Below, in pieces: positions 16,948-26,671 of a stretch of 29,976 bases of DNA. The DNA lies in contig QANT01002513.1 in NCBI GenBank assembly GCA_003254885.1, positions 1-29,976 of the forward strand, in the 5' to 3' direction. Positions within the stretch are counted from its first letter, which is position 1. Every line of letters begins with the position of its first letter. Made by a program: the position numbers and the translations under genes. The DNA comes from Purshia tridentata. Its lineage: Eukaryota; Streptophyta; Magnoliopsida; Rosales; Rosaceae. The notes below the pieces were generated by a model that searched no databases, was not told the DNA's origin, and was given only the letters and a program-made list of their open reading frames with translations.

Positions 16948-18202
16948 TCAAACATAATATTTTTTTAAATGAATGGCATTCCAGGGTCTCGGCAGTTCCT
17001 TCCCAGTCCGGAGTTCTCGAAGTTTGTAGGCCCCCTTTCCGAAGACTGCCGTGACTTCGTAAGGGCCTTCCCAGACTTTCTTAAACTTTCCGGATTCTGG
17101 TAGTTCTCCCGATTTAGGTCCTTAGTCCATAATTCGTTTTAAGACCCAATCTCCAATTCTGAAGGTTTTATGGCGTACCTTCTAGTTAAAATGTCGAGCT
17201 GCCACGCTGTGATAGTTTGCCAACCGAATTGATGCCGCCATCCTCTTTTCTTCCGCAAGATCGAGAGTGTGTCGAAGTTGAGGGGCATTCGATTCCTCAT
17301 TTTTCAGCTGATAACGTCTTGGTGGTTGGCAATCCTATCTCAGTGGGGATTACTGCTTCTACTCCGTAAGTTAGGGAAAACGGTGACTCTCCAGTTGGCC
17401 TTCGTTTAGTGGTTCGATATGCCCACAGGACGTGATGGAGTTCGTCGTGCCATTTCCCCCTGGCCCCTTCGAGTCGCCTTTTGATGTTGTCGAAGATTGT
17501 CCTGTTCGTCTTCTCTGCTTGTCCATTAGCCTGGGGGTAGCTTCGAGAGGAGAAATGAAGTTGGATTCCCTTTTCGGTACAGAATGTTTTAAACCTCTTG
17601 TTGTTGAAGGGTGTGCCATTGTCCGTAACTATGGCTCGTGGCACTCCGAAACGACATATGATATTTCTCCAAATGAATCGAACAACAGTGGTAGCATCGA
17701 TCGTTCCGTAAGCCTCTGCTTCGACCCACTTGGTGAAGTAATCCGTCATGAGGAGTACGTTCCTCTTTCCTCCAGGGGCGGTTGGCAATGGTCCTACAAT
17801 ATCCATACCCCACTTCGCGAACGGTCATGGTTCCCATGTCGAATTCAAATCCTCCGCTGGTTGTCTGCTTATGGGTGCGTAGCGTTGACACTGATCGCAT
17901 TTCCGAGCATAAACTTCTGAATCTTTTGCCATGTACGGCCAAAAGTATCCTTGCGTCAGTGCTTTGTGTGCTAGGCTTCGTCCTCCAGCATGGTTTCCAC
18001 ATGAACCGTCGTGAATCGTCGAGAGTAGCCATTCAGCTTGAGCTAGGTCAAGACAGCGCAACAACGGCCCTGAAAATGACTTTCTAAATAACACGTTATC
18101 GATCAAAACATACCTGGCTGCTCGCATTCTTAGTTTTCGTGCTTCCGCTGGATCCGTTGGCGCTGTACCCAAACGAAGGTACTCTATCAGTGGCGGATCC
18201 AA
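16948..18202 (-). pseudogene. Integrase of copy 2, broken
   Basis: Equivalent to the copy-1 integrase. The zinc-binding HHCC and the DD35E core (WGMDIVGP, VTDNGTPF, NGQAEK) can be read, and it ends HLKKYYV like copy 1. Breaks: a 1-bp frameshift near 18190 separating it from the RNase H; TGA at 17825-17827 (TGG in copy 1); an extra T near 17310 shifting the frame; TAG at 17182-17184 (CAG in copy 1); TAA at 17122-17124 (CAA in copy 1). It cannot encode a functional enzyme. Confidence 0.9.
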
Positions 18203-19146
18203 CTTGTTCCAACTTGATTGATCATCAATGTAGTTGGTTCCTCTGCAATGCTAGGCGTGTGTAACTGCTCGATCCTGACGGATTGAAGTCCTTCTGAAGT
18301 TGAGGCTTCGCATGCTAGGTGGTCAGCCGCCTGATTTTGTTCTCTGGGTATTTGTGAAAAGGTTACCTTCTTGAAGCGAGAGGTTATTTTAGTTGCCAGC
18401 TTCTGATATGCCTCCATCTTTTCATCCCTGGTAGCATATTCTCCATTTACTTGGTTTACTACAAGCTGAGAGTCACTGTAGACTTTAAGAACTTGAGCTT
18501 TGACTTTTTCTGCAATTCGTAAACCATTCACGAGGGCTTCGTACTCTGCCACGTTGTTCGACACTGGGAAATCCAACCTTAGCGCAAACTCCAACTCGAA
18601 TCCATCGGGTGTTCGTAAAATTATGCCTGCCCCCGCTCCTAACGCGTTTGAAGACCCATCCACATATAGCTCCCATGCATTTTCTTCCCGGTCTTCTTCG
18701 AACGCTTTTAGTGGCCCATGTGCTTCAACCAAAAAATCTGCCACCGCCTGTTCTTTACGAGCCGTTTGAGGTTTGAATTCTATATCGAATGCCCCCAGTT
18801 CGATGGCCCATTTCATCATTCTCCCGGAGAGGTCCGGCTTGGCAAGAATTCCCCGGATGGGTTGATTAGTGATCACCGCTATTTTATGCCCTTTGAAATA
18901 TTTCCGAAGCTTCCTTTTTGCTGTAACGAGAGCCAGGACATACTTCTCCGAAGCGTTGTATCTAATTTCCGCTTCCACAAGACTCTTGCTTACGTAAAAC
19001 ACTGGATGCTGTTGGCCATCTCGTTCAATGATTAACGCTGCGCTCACAGCGAATTCTGAGACTGCTAAATATAAAAATAGGACTTCTCCAGGTTCGGGAA
19101 CTGCAAGGATGGGAGGATTAGTCATGTATTCTTTGATTTTCTTCAA
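18187..19146 (-). CDS. Dual RNase H region of copy 2 (RH plus archaeal-type RH)
   Basis: One open frame of 319 codons carries both RNase H domains in order. The first has YLAVSEFAVSAAL (catalytic Asp missing), RYNASEKYVLAL, ITNQPIRG (second Asp missing) and VADFLVEA. The second begins ENAWELYVDGSSN and has AEYEAL, YSDSQLVV and AADHLA, with all four acids present. This shows that the two domains are fused in the undamaged protein, unlike copy 1 where a stop separates them. It ends at the frameshift near 18190. It is part of the pol polyprotein; the upstream end is open into the RT thumb as far as the TAG at 19267. Confidence 0.88.
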   Translation of the reverse strand: MKKIKEYMTNPPILAVPEPGEVLFLYLAVSEFAVSAALIIERDGQQHPVFYVSKSLVEAEIRYNASEKYVLALVTAKRKLRKYFKGHKIAVITNQPIRGILAKPDLSGRMMKWAIELGAFDIEFKPQTARKEQAVADFLVEAHGPLKAFEEDREENAWELYVDGSSNALGAGAGIILRTPDGFELEFALRLDFPVSNNVAEYEALVNGLRIAEKVKAQVLKVYSDSQLVVNQVNGEYATRDEKMEAYQKLATKITSRFKKVTFSQIPREQNQAADHLACEASTSEGLQSVRIEQLHTPSIAEEPTTLMINQVGTSWIRH

Positions 19147-20226
19147 CGCTTCAGATTGCGCTGTTCCCCAAGATCCTCCCTTTTTTATTGCATGAAAGAA
19201 TGGCTTGCACCTATCTGTTGCTCTTGATATAAATCTACTTAATGCAGCGATCCTTCCTGTTAAAACCTACACTTCCCGAACTGTTCGAGGTTCTTCTATT
19301 TCTTGAAGAGCCTGGACTTTGCTTGGGTTGGGCTCGATTCCCCGTTGGCTAACGATATACCCCAAGAACTGTCCAGAAGAAACGCCGAACGCACACTTCG
19401 TCGGATTTAATCGCATCTTGTATCTGCGGAGGACTTCAAATGTTTCTTTCAATTCAACATGATGATCTTTTCTTGATTTGCTCTTTACAACCATGTCGTC
19501 GATATATACTTCCATGGTTCTCCCTATTTTATCTTTGAACATCTGATTGACGAGTCTTTGATAAGTTGATCCCGCATTCTTGAGGCCGAAAGGCATTACT
19601 GTATAACAATATAGCCCTTGTTCGAATATGAAGGCTGTTTTATCTTGATCATCGATCGCCATTGGGATTTGGTTATATCCAGAATATGCATCGAGAAAAG
19701 TTAGTTGTTCGTACCCGGCAATGGCGTCTACCATCTGATCAATCTTGGGGATCAGGTAGCAGTCTTTTGGACAGGATTTGTTCAGATTGGTGAAATCAAT
19801 ACATACTCTCCATTTCCCATTCTTCTTTTGAACTACTACCACGTTCGAAATCCAAGTAGGGCACCAGACATCCCTTATGAACCCCACTTCGAGGAGTCAA
19901 TCAACTTCGTCGCTTATTACCTTATTTCTTTCTGGCGCGAATCTTCTTTGCCTTTGCTGATACGGTGTTATGCTGGGATCGACGTTTAACCTGTGGCACG
20001 CTATGCTTGGATCAATCCCCGGCATATCCACGTGCGACCATGCGAACACATCTTTATTCGCCCGAAGAGTTTCGATCAGACGTGTCCGTTCTTCTTCTTT
20101 CAGGAGGGTACCCACCAACACCGTCTTGTTTGGCTCTTCCTGATCCAATACTATCTCTGTTAGTGGCTCAATAGTCATTGGTTCAGCCATGGATTCTTCC
20201 TGGGTTGGTGGATCCTCCTTTAATTG
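19147..20226 (-). pseudogene. Reverse transcriptase of copy 2, two nonsense codons
   Basis: Follows the conserved TAG at 20227-20229. All RT motifs are readable: WRVCIDFTNLNK, LTFLDAYSGY, MPFGLKNAGSTYQ, VYIDDMVVKS, FLGYIVSQRG. A TGA at 19897-19899 (CGA in copy 1) lies upstream of the fingers, and a TAG at 19267-19269 (CAG in copy 1) lies in the thumb. There are no frameshifts, so the domain order into RNase H is preserved. Confidence 0.9.
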
Positions 20227-20229
20227 CTA
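20221..20229 (-). promoter_or_regulatory. Candidate stop-codon readthrough signal between protease and RT, copy 2
   Basis: The minus strand reads TAG CAA TTA, identical to copy 1 at 10193-10201, with protease and RT in the same frame. It is the only nonsense position in gag-pol shared by both copies. Confidence 0.7.
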
Positions 20230-20799
20230 TTTTTCTTCGACCCCTGCAACTTCTTTATTTGATCGAATTCCCATTGTAAGGTGATAGCATTTTTTCGCCA
20301 TGGCTTGATCACCTACAATGTCGACGGTACCTTTCCCATCCGCAGAAACACATCTCATGATTAAACATCGAGTGGACGCTTCACCCTCCATTCTCCATAT
20401 CCAGTCTCTGCCCATAATCACATTATACGCAGAAGGAGAATTGATTACCACGAAGGTCATGAACAGCGTCTTTCCTGCTGCGATCACTGGCAAAGTGATT
20501 TCCCCTACCGGCGTTATCTGACTGCCTTCGAACGCCAGAATTGGGGTCTTGTTTTCCCTTAAATCTTCATCTCGAAGACCCATCTGTTTGAATGTGCTGT
20601 AATACATGACCTCTGCGCTGCTTCCCCCATCAATCATGACTCGGTGTACTCTCGAGTTTCCAATTTGGAGAGTGACGACGAGTGCGTCTTTGTGGGGGCA
20701 TTCCAACCTCTCCAAGTCTTTCCGGGAAAATTGGATGATTCCCTCCGCGTCTCTTTGGGCTGCTGCTTGTGCCGACGCCGAACTGATTTGATTTACCCT
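20227..20799 (-). CDS. Aspartic protease of copy 2
   Basis: Open frame continuing from gag after the TAA at 20800-20802. It contains RLECPHKDALVVTLQIG, the active site HRVMIDGGSSAEVMYY and VIMGRDWIW. It has a single copy of the DEDLRENKTP segment that is duplicated around the N in copy 1. It ends at the candidate readthrough TAG. The first ATG in this stretch (20715) is not a natural start; the protein would be made as part of Gag-Pro. Confidence 0.85.
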   Translation of the reverse strand, partial: RVNQISSASAQAAAQRDAEGIIQFSRKDLERLECPHKDALVVTLQIGNSRVHRVMIDGGSSAEVMYYSTFKQMGLRDEDLRENKTPILAFEGSQITPVGEITLPVIAAGKTLFMTFVVINSPSAYNVIMGRDWIWRMEGEASTRCLIMRCVSADGKGTVDIVGDQAMAKKCYHLTMGIRSNKEVAGVEEK

Positions 20800-22338
20800 T
20801 TAAGCTTTTTCCAGCTGCCGTTTTAAACTGCGCCTCTGTACAGATGATCCTTCGGGTGGTTCGGATCCACCATGATGAGCTTTTTCTAGCTGCCGTTTTA
20901 AACTGCGCCTTTGTGCAGACGATCCTTCGGGTGGCTCGGATCCTCCATGGATAGAATGTATTTCGTATAGGACAGGCTCTACCTGGGCCGCATTGTTATT
21001 CTCCCTCGGAGGGTTCTCCTGGGGTTGAGTTGGGCCTACCTGGTATTGGGTTAACTGCCCTTTCCGTATCATAGCCGTAATCTGTCCTCTTAGGTTGAAG
21101 CACTCTTCGAGTTCGTGCCCGAAATCATTATGAAAATGACAGTGCTTCGACTTGTCCCTGAACTCTGGTTTGGTCTTTATCGATGAAGGTTCTCGAAATA
21201 TACCCTTCACCTTGTTATCGTGGTAGATCTTTGACACGCTGCAGGTGAGTTTAATGTTTGCCAGCGGGTCTTCGAACCGGGAATTTCGCCTTCCTCTTCC
21301 TTTTTCTCCATTCTTATTCTCGTTCGTTTGCTGCGGAAGCAGGATGACATTAACTCGTGTTGTTTCGACGCTCGTTGGTCTATTCTCTGTTTTGCCTTCT
21401 TGCACTACCGACACTCGTCTGCGGTTGGCAGTATCCTCTTCGAGGCGGATGAAAGGCTCTGCTTGGGCAATGCACTCTCTCATGTCGTACGGTGGGTGCA
21501 TGATGATGTTTTCATGTAGCTTTGATCCTGCTAACAGCCCTTCCTTGAATGCCGCAGTGACCGTCTCCCTTGGACAATTATCCAGTGATGACATTTCGAT
21601 TATGAAGCGTGAAAGATAGTCTTTCAATTTTTCATTCTTCCCCTGCTTCGTATTGAACAAAGTGGTTATGTCCTTTTTTCTTCGCTGGTTGCATATATAT
21701 TGTGATATGAAGACCTCGCAGAGTTCGGAAAAACTCCCGATGGTCCCTGTTTTCAATTGTCGAAACCACGTTAATGCAGAGCCAGTCAAACTCGACGGGA
21801 AGAGTTTACACTGCAAAGGCTCATTCTCCACTTCTAAGACTAGTTGTTGCTGGTAGTGGTAGATATGATCCATAGGGTCTCCAGTTCCGTCGAAGAGCTG
21901 AAACTTTGGAGTTTGAAATTTTTCTGGCCTCTTCGCGGCCATAATTTCGTCGGAGAAAGGCGACCGGCAAATTCCCCGCGCAGCCTCGATCGCTAATTGT
22001 GTTGGAGTGAGAGTCCGATGTCCATTTAACAACCTGCGGAGGTCGTCATTGTCGCGAATCTTCTTCATCGTTCGTCGATCGTGATCATCGAGCTCTTCTT
22101 CTTGTTGTTCTCGATCGAACCTTCCTTCTTCCACATCACTGACTCGTGAGTCGCTTGACCCATCTATTTGTTTTCTTTTTTGCCTTGAATTCGCAGGTGT
22201 CTGTTTTTGTCGGGCCATTTCCAGGGCTTCGTTGGCCACACGATTGGCTTCTTCCACCCTGCTGGCCAAGTTTTTCAGAAGCTCCATCATCTCGGTTTGC
22301 ATTTGCGACCCGTTTCCAGCGTTTTCGATCCCGGCCAT
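20800..22338 (-). CDS. gag of copy 2, open through the zinc knuckle, 512 aa
   Basis: Starts MAGIENAGNGSQ at 22338, 24 bp from the PBS; the open frame upstream has no ATG. The coiled N-terminal helix, basic SRQKRKQ region, Gag core (PKFQLFDGTGD, GSALTWFRQL, LKDYLSRF) and the CHFH...GHELEEC zinc knuckle are all in one frame, and no duplication disrupts it. It ends at a TAA (20800-20802) that replaces a CAA, in the linker before protease. In the intact element gag would continue into protease as Gag-Pro. Confidence 0.9.
   Translation of the reverse strand: MAGIENAGNGSQMQTEMMELLKNLASRVEEANRVANEALEMARQKQTPANSRQKRKQIDGSSDSRVSDVEEGRFDREQQEEELDDHDRRTMKKIRDNDDLRRLLNGHRTLTPTQLAIEAARGICRSPFSDEIMAAKRPEKFQTPKFQLFDGTGDPMDHIYHYQQQLVLEVENEPLQCKLFPSSLTGSALTWFRQLKTGTIGSFSELCEVFISQYICNQRRKKDITTLFNTKQGKNEKLKDYLSRFIIEMSSLDNCPRETVTAAFKEGLLAGSKLHENIIMHPPYDMRECIAQAEPFIRLEEDTANRRRVSVVQEGKTENRPTSVETTRVNVILLPQQTNENKNGEKGRGRRNSRFEDPLANIKLTCSVSKIYHDNKVKGIFREPSSIKTKPEFRDKSKHCHFHNDFGHELEECFNLRGQITAMIRKGQLTQYQVGPTQPQENPPRENNNAAQVEPVLYEIHSIHGGSEPPEGSSAQRRSLKRQLEKAHHGGSEPPEGSSVQRRSLKRQLEKA
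20804..20953. repeat. 75-bp in-frame tandem duplication at the gag/protease linker, copy 2
   Basis: The segment gctttttccagctgccg... at 20804 recurs at 20879. The period is 75 bp (25 codons) and duplicates GGSEPPEGSS(A/V)QRRSLKRQL. Copy 1 has one unit. A TAA (CAA in copy 1) falls just downstream at 20800-20802. Confidence 0.9.
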
Positions 22339-22361
22339 AGTTGAATGATTGTTTCTTTCGT

Positions 22362-22379
22362 TTCCCACAGACGGCGCCA
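22362..22379 (-). other. Primer binding site of copy 2
   Basis: TGGCGCCGTCTGTGGGAA on the minus strand, 2 bp from LTR C, identical to copy 1. The first nine bases fit tRNA-Asp. Confidence 0.85.
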
Positions 22380-22381
22380 AT

Positions 22382-22913
22382 TGTTGATGCTAAAATTCTT
22401 GCTGGGCCTAATTTTAACAATCAACAATCAACCAGCCAACTATGAGCCCTCCACTCAATCGTTGCGCTTGCTTCGAACTTCTTCGTCTCCTTGAATTGTT
22501 GAAATCTCCCGTAGGGTGTACCTGCAATAACACTCCGATGCCAAAATGAATGAAAATAATTCTAAATATCTCTCAGTATGTCTCTTTTCTTTCTAGGTTT
22601 CGATCCCTTTTCATGGGGTCACAACCTTTCTTATATAGCAAACGATAATCCTTTCGTTACCTTCGCGCCATTTTTCTTCCCGTTATGTTCTTTAATGCAT
22701 TTGATCGTTGGCGCCTTTATTCGGGTTCGTGGGTCTTTAAAGGCGAGATTTATACGGGTTATGTCTTTAAGATAAGAAATTGTACCGTTTCTAATTTTTG
22801 GGTTTTGATTCACGTGGGCCCTTTGGGCCTCAGCATGTGGTTCGGCTTCTCTTTACCTGGGCCTGATTATGCTTTTGCTTTGGGCTTGGGCCCAATCTTT
22901 TCTATCGCCCACA
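22382..22913 (-). repeat. LTR C (5' LTR of copy 2), 532 bp
   Basis: tgttgatgc next to the PBS on the left, cgcccaca on the right. The minus-strand TATA box GCTATATAAG is at 22630-22639. The sequence is nearest to LTR A. It is followed by accac, which matches no flank of the array. Confidence 0.92.
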
Positions 22914-22944
22914 ACCACCTAGGCAATAGCTGATGCCCTATCTC

Positions 22945-23229
22945 TCTATTTCTTATATAGCAAAAATTATCCTACCGTTACCTACGCGCCATTTTCTTCC
23001 CGTTATTCTTCTTTAATGCATTCGATCGTTGGCGCCTTTATTCGGGTTCGTGGGCATTTAAGGGTGAGATTTATATGGGTTAAGTCTTTAATATAGGAAA
23101 TATTACCGTTTCTGTTGGGTTTTGGTTCACTTGGGCCTTTTGAGTTTCAGCATGTGGTTTGGCTTCTTTTTCCCTGGGCCTGGTTATGCTTTTGTTTTGG
23201 GCTTGGGCCCAATCATTTTAACGCCCACA
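22945..23229 (-). repeat. LTR D, truncated extra LTR
   Basis: A further copy of the LTR part from the TATA box (minus-strand GCTATATAAG at 22952-22961) to the terminal cgcccaca at 23229. The half of the LTR beyond the TATA box, including the PBS-side end, is missing. It is separated from LTR C by about 35 bp of unrelated sequence (accacctaggcaatagctg...). In the first 100 bp it is closer to LTR A than to its neighbour LTR C (aaaaat.atcctaccgtta). The next bases are gtaag, with no matching duplication on the left of the array. Confidence 0.88.
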
Positions 23230-23872
23230 GTAAGTGATTTTTCTCTTTGTTCACTCCTTTAGAATTTTTTATCTTGGTGATTGGCAATCTATGTTATTCC
23301 ATTATTACATATTTTGAGTTGTTTGTTTCCTCTTAAAAAAAAAAAATCAGATTTTTAATTTATTTGGGTTTGCACAATATGATATGTTGGAAACCCAATT
23401 CAATTACATATGTAAAATTTAAATTATATTTGATGTTTAATTTAAAGTGTTTTATTTGTAGGAATTTGATTGGATTTACAATTTACTAATTTGAAACTAA
23501 GCATTGAGATTTGAGGAGAAGGCAAACCTACTGCCTTTGCCCTTTGGTAATTTCAAGCTCTTAGCTCCTCTATACTTGCTGCACATTTTTTTTGGAATAA
23601 TTTTATGATTGCATTCAAGATATTTTTATGAGTATAATATACAAGACTGCTGAGTCGTTGACATATGTGATTTGTTGTATGTTTAATAGTTCTTTATTAT
23701 AACTAGGAGTCCATTCCTTTAAATACATATGTTGTAGCCATTTAGCACCCATTTAAAAATAAAATTGTTGCATTTTCTTTAGTCTTTTAAGTTCTTCTTA
23801 TTTAAGAAATAAAAACACAAATGCATCACTTTAATTTTTGATAATTGCTTTGTTTGAATGGTTAAGTAAGAT
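23230..23872. other. AT-rich DNA without recognisable genes
   Basis: No coding frame, RNA gene or repeat family is recognised. It could include the 5' untranslated region or intron of the hAT-like pseudogene that follows. A short poly-A run lies near 23334-23345. Confidence 0.6.
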
Positions 23873-26244
23873 ATGGAATGATTTTTTAAAAGAAAATCTC
23901 AATATGAGTTGTTAGAATCATCGAGTTCAAAGAAAGTTCAGAGCTCATAACGAATATGTGTGGAAATAAATTTAGTAGATCTCCCAGTTGATCCTGGACA
24001 TCGTATTCAAATTTTGGATTACCATCCAAACATTTGAGACCAAGTCCGGAGAGCCTATCTACAAAAGCTAGGTCATTTCAACAAAAAAAACTATGTTTTT
24101 CCCTTAACAAAATTTGGTAAAAAGGCAAGATGATTCAATCCTAGTTGGTTTAGTGATTTCGCTACTTGGTTGGAGTATAGCATATACAAAATTGCTGCAT
24201 TTTGTTTATGCTGTTATCTTTTTAAACCAGATTATAGAGACCAATCTGGTGGTGACTCTTTTGTTAGTAAGGAATTTTCGAATTGGAAGAAGAAGGAAAT
24301 GTTACAATTTCATGTTGGAGGACCCAATAGTGCCCATAACCAAGCTTGGAGTAGTTATAAAGCTCTATTAAACTAGAATCAGCATATTCAAACACTCTTC
24401 TCAAAGCAATCAGACCAAGACCCAAAGGATTATCGAATTCATTTTGGTGCATCACTTTCTTGTATTAGAATTCTTTTAAGACAAGGGCTTCAATTCTGTG
24501 GCAATAATGAATCTAAAAATTCAAACAACCTAGGAAATTTTCTTGTATTTTTGAAATGGCTGGCTAACAATAGAGAGGATATAAAAGTTTTCACATTGTA
24601 GAATGCTCCTCAAAATCTGAAGTTGATGTCTCTGGATATTCAAAAGGAAATTGTAAGTACTATTTTAATTAAAATGGTCAATGAAATTATTAAAGAAATT
24701 AGTGATTCATTATTTTCAATTCTTGTTGATGAATCTCGTGATATGTTTTCAAAAGAGCAAATGCCTATGATAATACGCTATGTGGATGATAAGGGTCATG
24801 TAATTGAGCGTTTTGTAGGTATTAAGCATGTTATAATGATGCTAGTGCTATTTCACTAAAGGCAACGATTGATGATTTCTTTTCTAGACATGGTTTAAGT
24901 ATTTCTATGTTAAGGGGACAAGGTTATGATGGGGCAAGAAATATGAAAGGCGAGTTCAATGGTCTTAAGACACTTATTATGAAAGAGAATGAGTGTGCCT
25001 TCTATATTCATTGCTTTGCACACCAACTTCAATTAGCTCTTGTAGCTGTAACAAATAAAGATCCTAAAATTGCAAGTCTCTTTACTTTTGTTTCTAATGT
25101 GGTAATTGTGGTTGTGGCATCATCAAAACGCCGTGATATTCTTAGAGATAAACATGCTCATGAAGTTTTTGAAGTTATTAATGAAGGTGAGATTTTAAGT
25201 GGGCAAGGCCTAAATCAAGAAATTAATCTTACAAGATCTTGTTATACTCGATGTAGCTCACACTTGGGGACTTTAATTAGCTTGATCAACATGTTCTCAC
25301 CTGTGATAGGTGTACTTGAGTTGAGATGGTAGCAGAGCATGGATCAAGTTATGATAAAAAAAATTGAATCACAGCTTCTATTGGATTTTATCCAATCATT
25401 TGAGTTCATTTTTATTTTTCATCTAATGAAAAATATATTGGGAATTACACATGATTTGTCTTAAGCACTACAAAGGAAAGATCAAGATATTGTCAAGGCC
25501 ATGAATTTATTCAGAATATATAAGGAGTGACTACAACTAATGAGGGAGAGTGGTTGGGATTCTCTGCTCCGTCAAGTTTTTGCTTTTTATGAAATGCATC
25601 ATATTAAAATTCATAACATGGATAATATGTTTATAACTCGAGGACAATCAAGGGGTAAAGCTCAAACGATCACAAACTTGCACCATTATCGAGTTGAGTT
25701 ATTCTTCACTGTTATAGACATGCAATTTCAAGAGTTAAATAATCGTTTCTCTAAAAAGAATACTGAATTAACTATTTCTTTGGCATGTATGAATCCCAGT
25801 GATTCATTTGCTGCTTTTGACAAGCAAAAGTTGATATATTTTGCTAGTTATTATCCAAATAACTTTCTTGTAGTTCAGCTTGTAATGCTTGAAGATCATC
25901 TTGAGAATTACATTATGGACATGCGCTCTGATATAGGGTTTTCATATTTAAAAAGTATTACTGATCTTGCACAAAAAATGGTTCAAACAAAAAAAGATCA
26001 AGTTTACCCATTAGTTTATTTGCTCCTAACACTTGCATTAATCTTATTAGCGGCAACTGCAAGTGTAGAAAGAGTATTTTCTGCTATGAAGATTGTGAAG
26101 AATTGATTGCAAAATCGAATAGGGGATCAATGGATGAATGATTGTATGATGGTGAATATTGAGAAAGAGATTTTTCTCGATCTTGATAATGAAGTTATTG
26201 TGCAACGATTTCAAAATATGAGTACTTGTAGGGTTCAATTGTAA
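23873..26244 (+). pseudogene. hAT-superfamily transposase-like gene, zinc-finger MYM1-like group
   Basis: An N-terminal ATG GAA TGA (23873) is followed by FFKRKS, LPVDPGHRIQILDYHPN, a TTF-type zinc-finger region (FNPSWFSDFATWLEYSIYK, FCLCCYLFKPDY) and a DUF4371-like RNase H-fold segment (ILVDESRDMFSKEQM, IERFVGIKHV, LRGQGYDGARNMKGEFNGLK, YIHCFAHQLQLALVAV). The C-terminal hAT dimerisation motif (ATASVERVFSAMK...LQNR) closes it, ending at a TAA (26242-26244). The frame is broken by several stops (including 23879, 24374, 24599, 25330, 25462, 25528, 26104) and by a frameshift between 24840 and 24850. Such genes are either immobile domesticated relatives or decayed hAT transposons in plants; this one is dead. 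No terminal inverted repeats or 8-bp duplication were found around it. Confidence 0.88.
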
Positions 26245-26488
26245 TTCTAATGAATATCAATTTAGCCAATATTTTGTATGTAAGGACTTTATTGAGTTTA
26301 CCACCTATTAGAAAACCTACTATACTAGGAATTAAAGAGGGAAACAAATTGGAACATCTGGTTTCTACATGTGAAGTAGGAATTAATTGTGTTAACAATG
26401 GAGTACCTATTACTTTAGGCCATGGAATCAAGAGGTAATATGGATAAACCTTAACAAATCCTTTATGGGCAAGCAATTCGTTTGCACT
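26245..26488. other. Flank downstream of the hAT-like pseudogene
   Basis: AT-rich sequence with no recognisable gene. Short ORFs on either strand show no family features. Confidence 0.5.
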
Positions 26489-26671
26489 TATAAATACACA
26501 GCCAGGGTCCCCTCTTTCATGTACAATAAATTAGCATATATCATACCCCATATAGGTGTGCATTAAGAGAGATATAGAGAGGGAGGAAGACTCGGGTGTT
26601 GCAGGGACATACCTTCAAACACTTGGTATGCAGCAGCAGGTTTTAGCAGCAAGAAGAAATGGCTTCGCAAG
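26489..26671 (+). other. Candidate promoter and first coding exon of a host gene
   Basis: TATAAATA at 26489-26496 is followed by a GA-rich leader like a plant 5' untranslated region. An ATG at 26659 reads M-A-S-Q and meets a consensus 5' splice site (AAG|GTGAGTG) at 26671/26672. A possible second exon at about 26969-26991 (ttttgaagcaatcaagtattcag, acceptor taaag) would extend it as G-F-E-A-I-K-Y-S. No further exon can be followed and no family is recognised. It may be a truncated gene copy or chance. Confidence 0.22.

Larger units (their letters stand above)
12579..22913 (-). mobile_element. Tat-lineage Ty3/gypsy LTR retrotransposon, copy 2 (about 10.3 kb)
   Basis: The gene order and orientation match copy 1: 5' LTR C (22382-22913), PBS, gag, protease, RT, two RNase H domains, integrase, tandem repeat, antisense genes B and A, polypurine tract, 3' LTR B. 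It lacks the 167-, 103-, 242- and 33-bp duplications of copy 1 but has its own 75-bp in-frame one. Pol is broken by seven nonsense codons or frameshifts, whereas gag and antisense gene A are open. No 5-bp target duplication is found across the array (aattc left of LTR A; accac right of LTR C; gtaag right of LTR D). Confidence 0.93.

Noticed and set aside
23873..26244. Active hAT transposase
   Set aside because: At least seven in-frame stops and a frameshift rule out a functional protein, even though all domains can be traced.
26195..26476. 93-codon minus-strand ORF downstream of the hAT-like pseudogene
   Set aside because: No domain, no supporting context, and length within chance expectation for AT-rich plant DNA.
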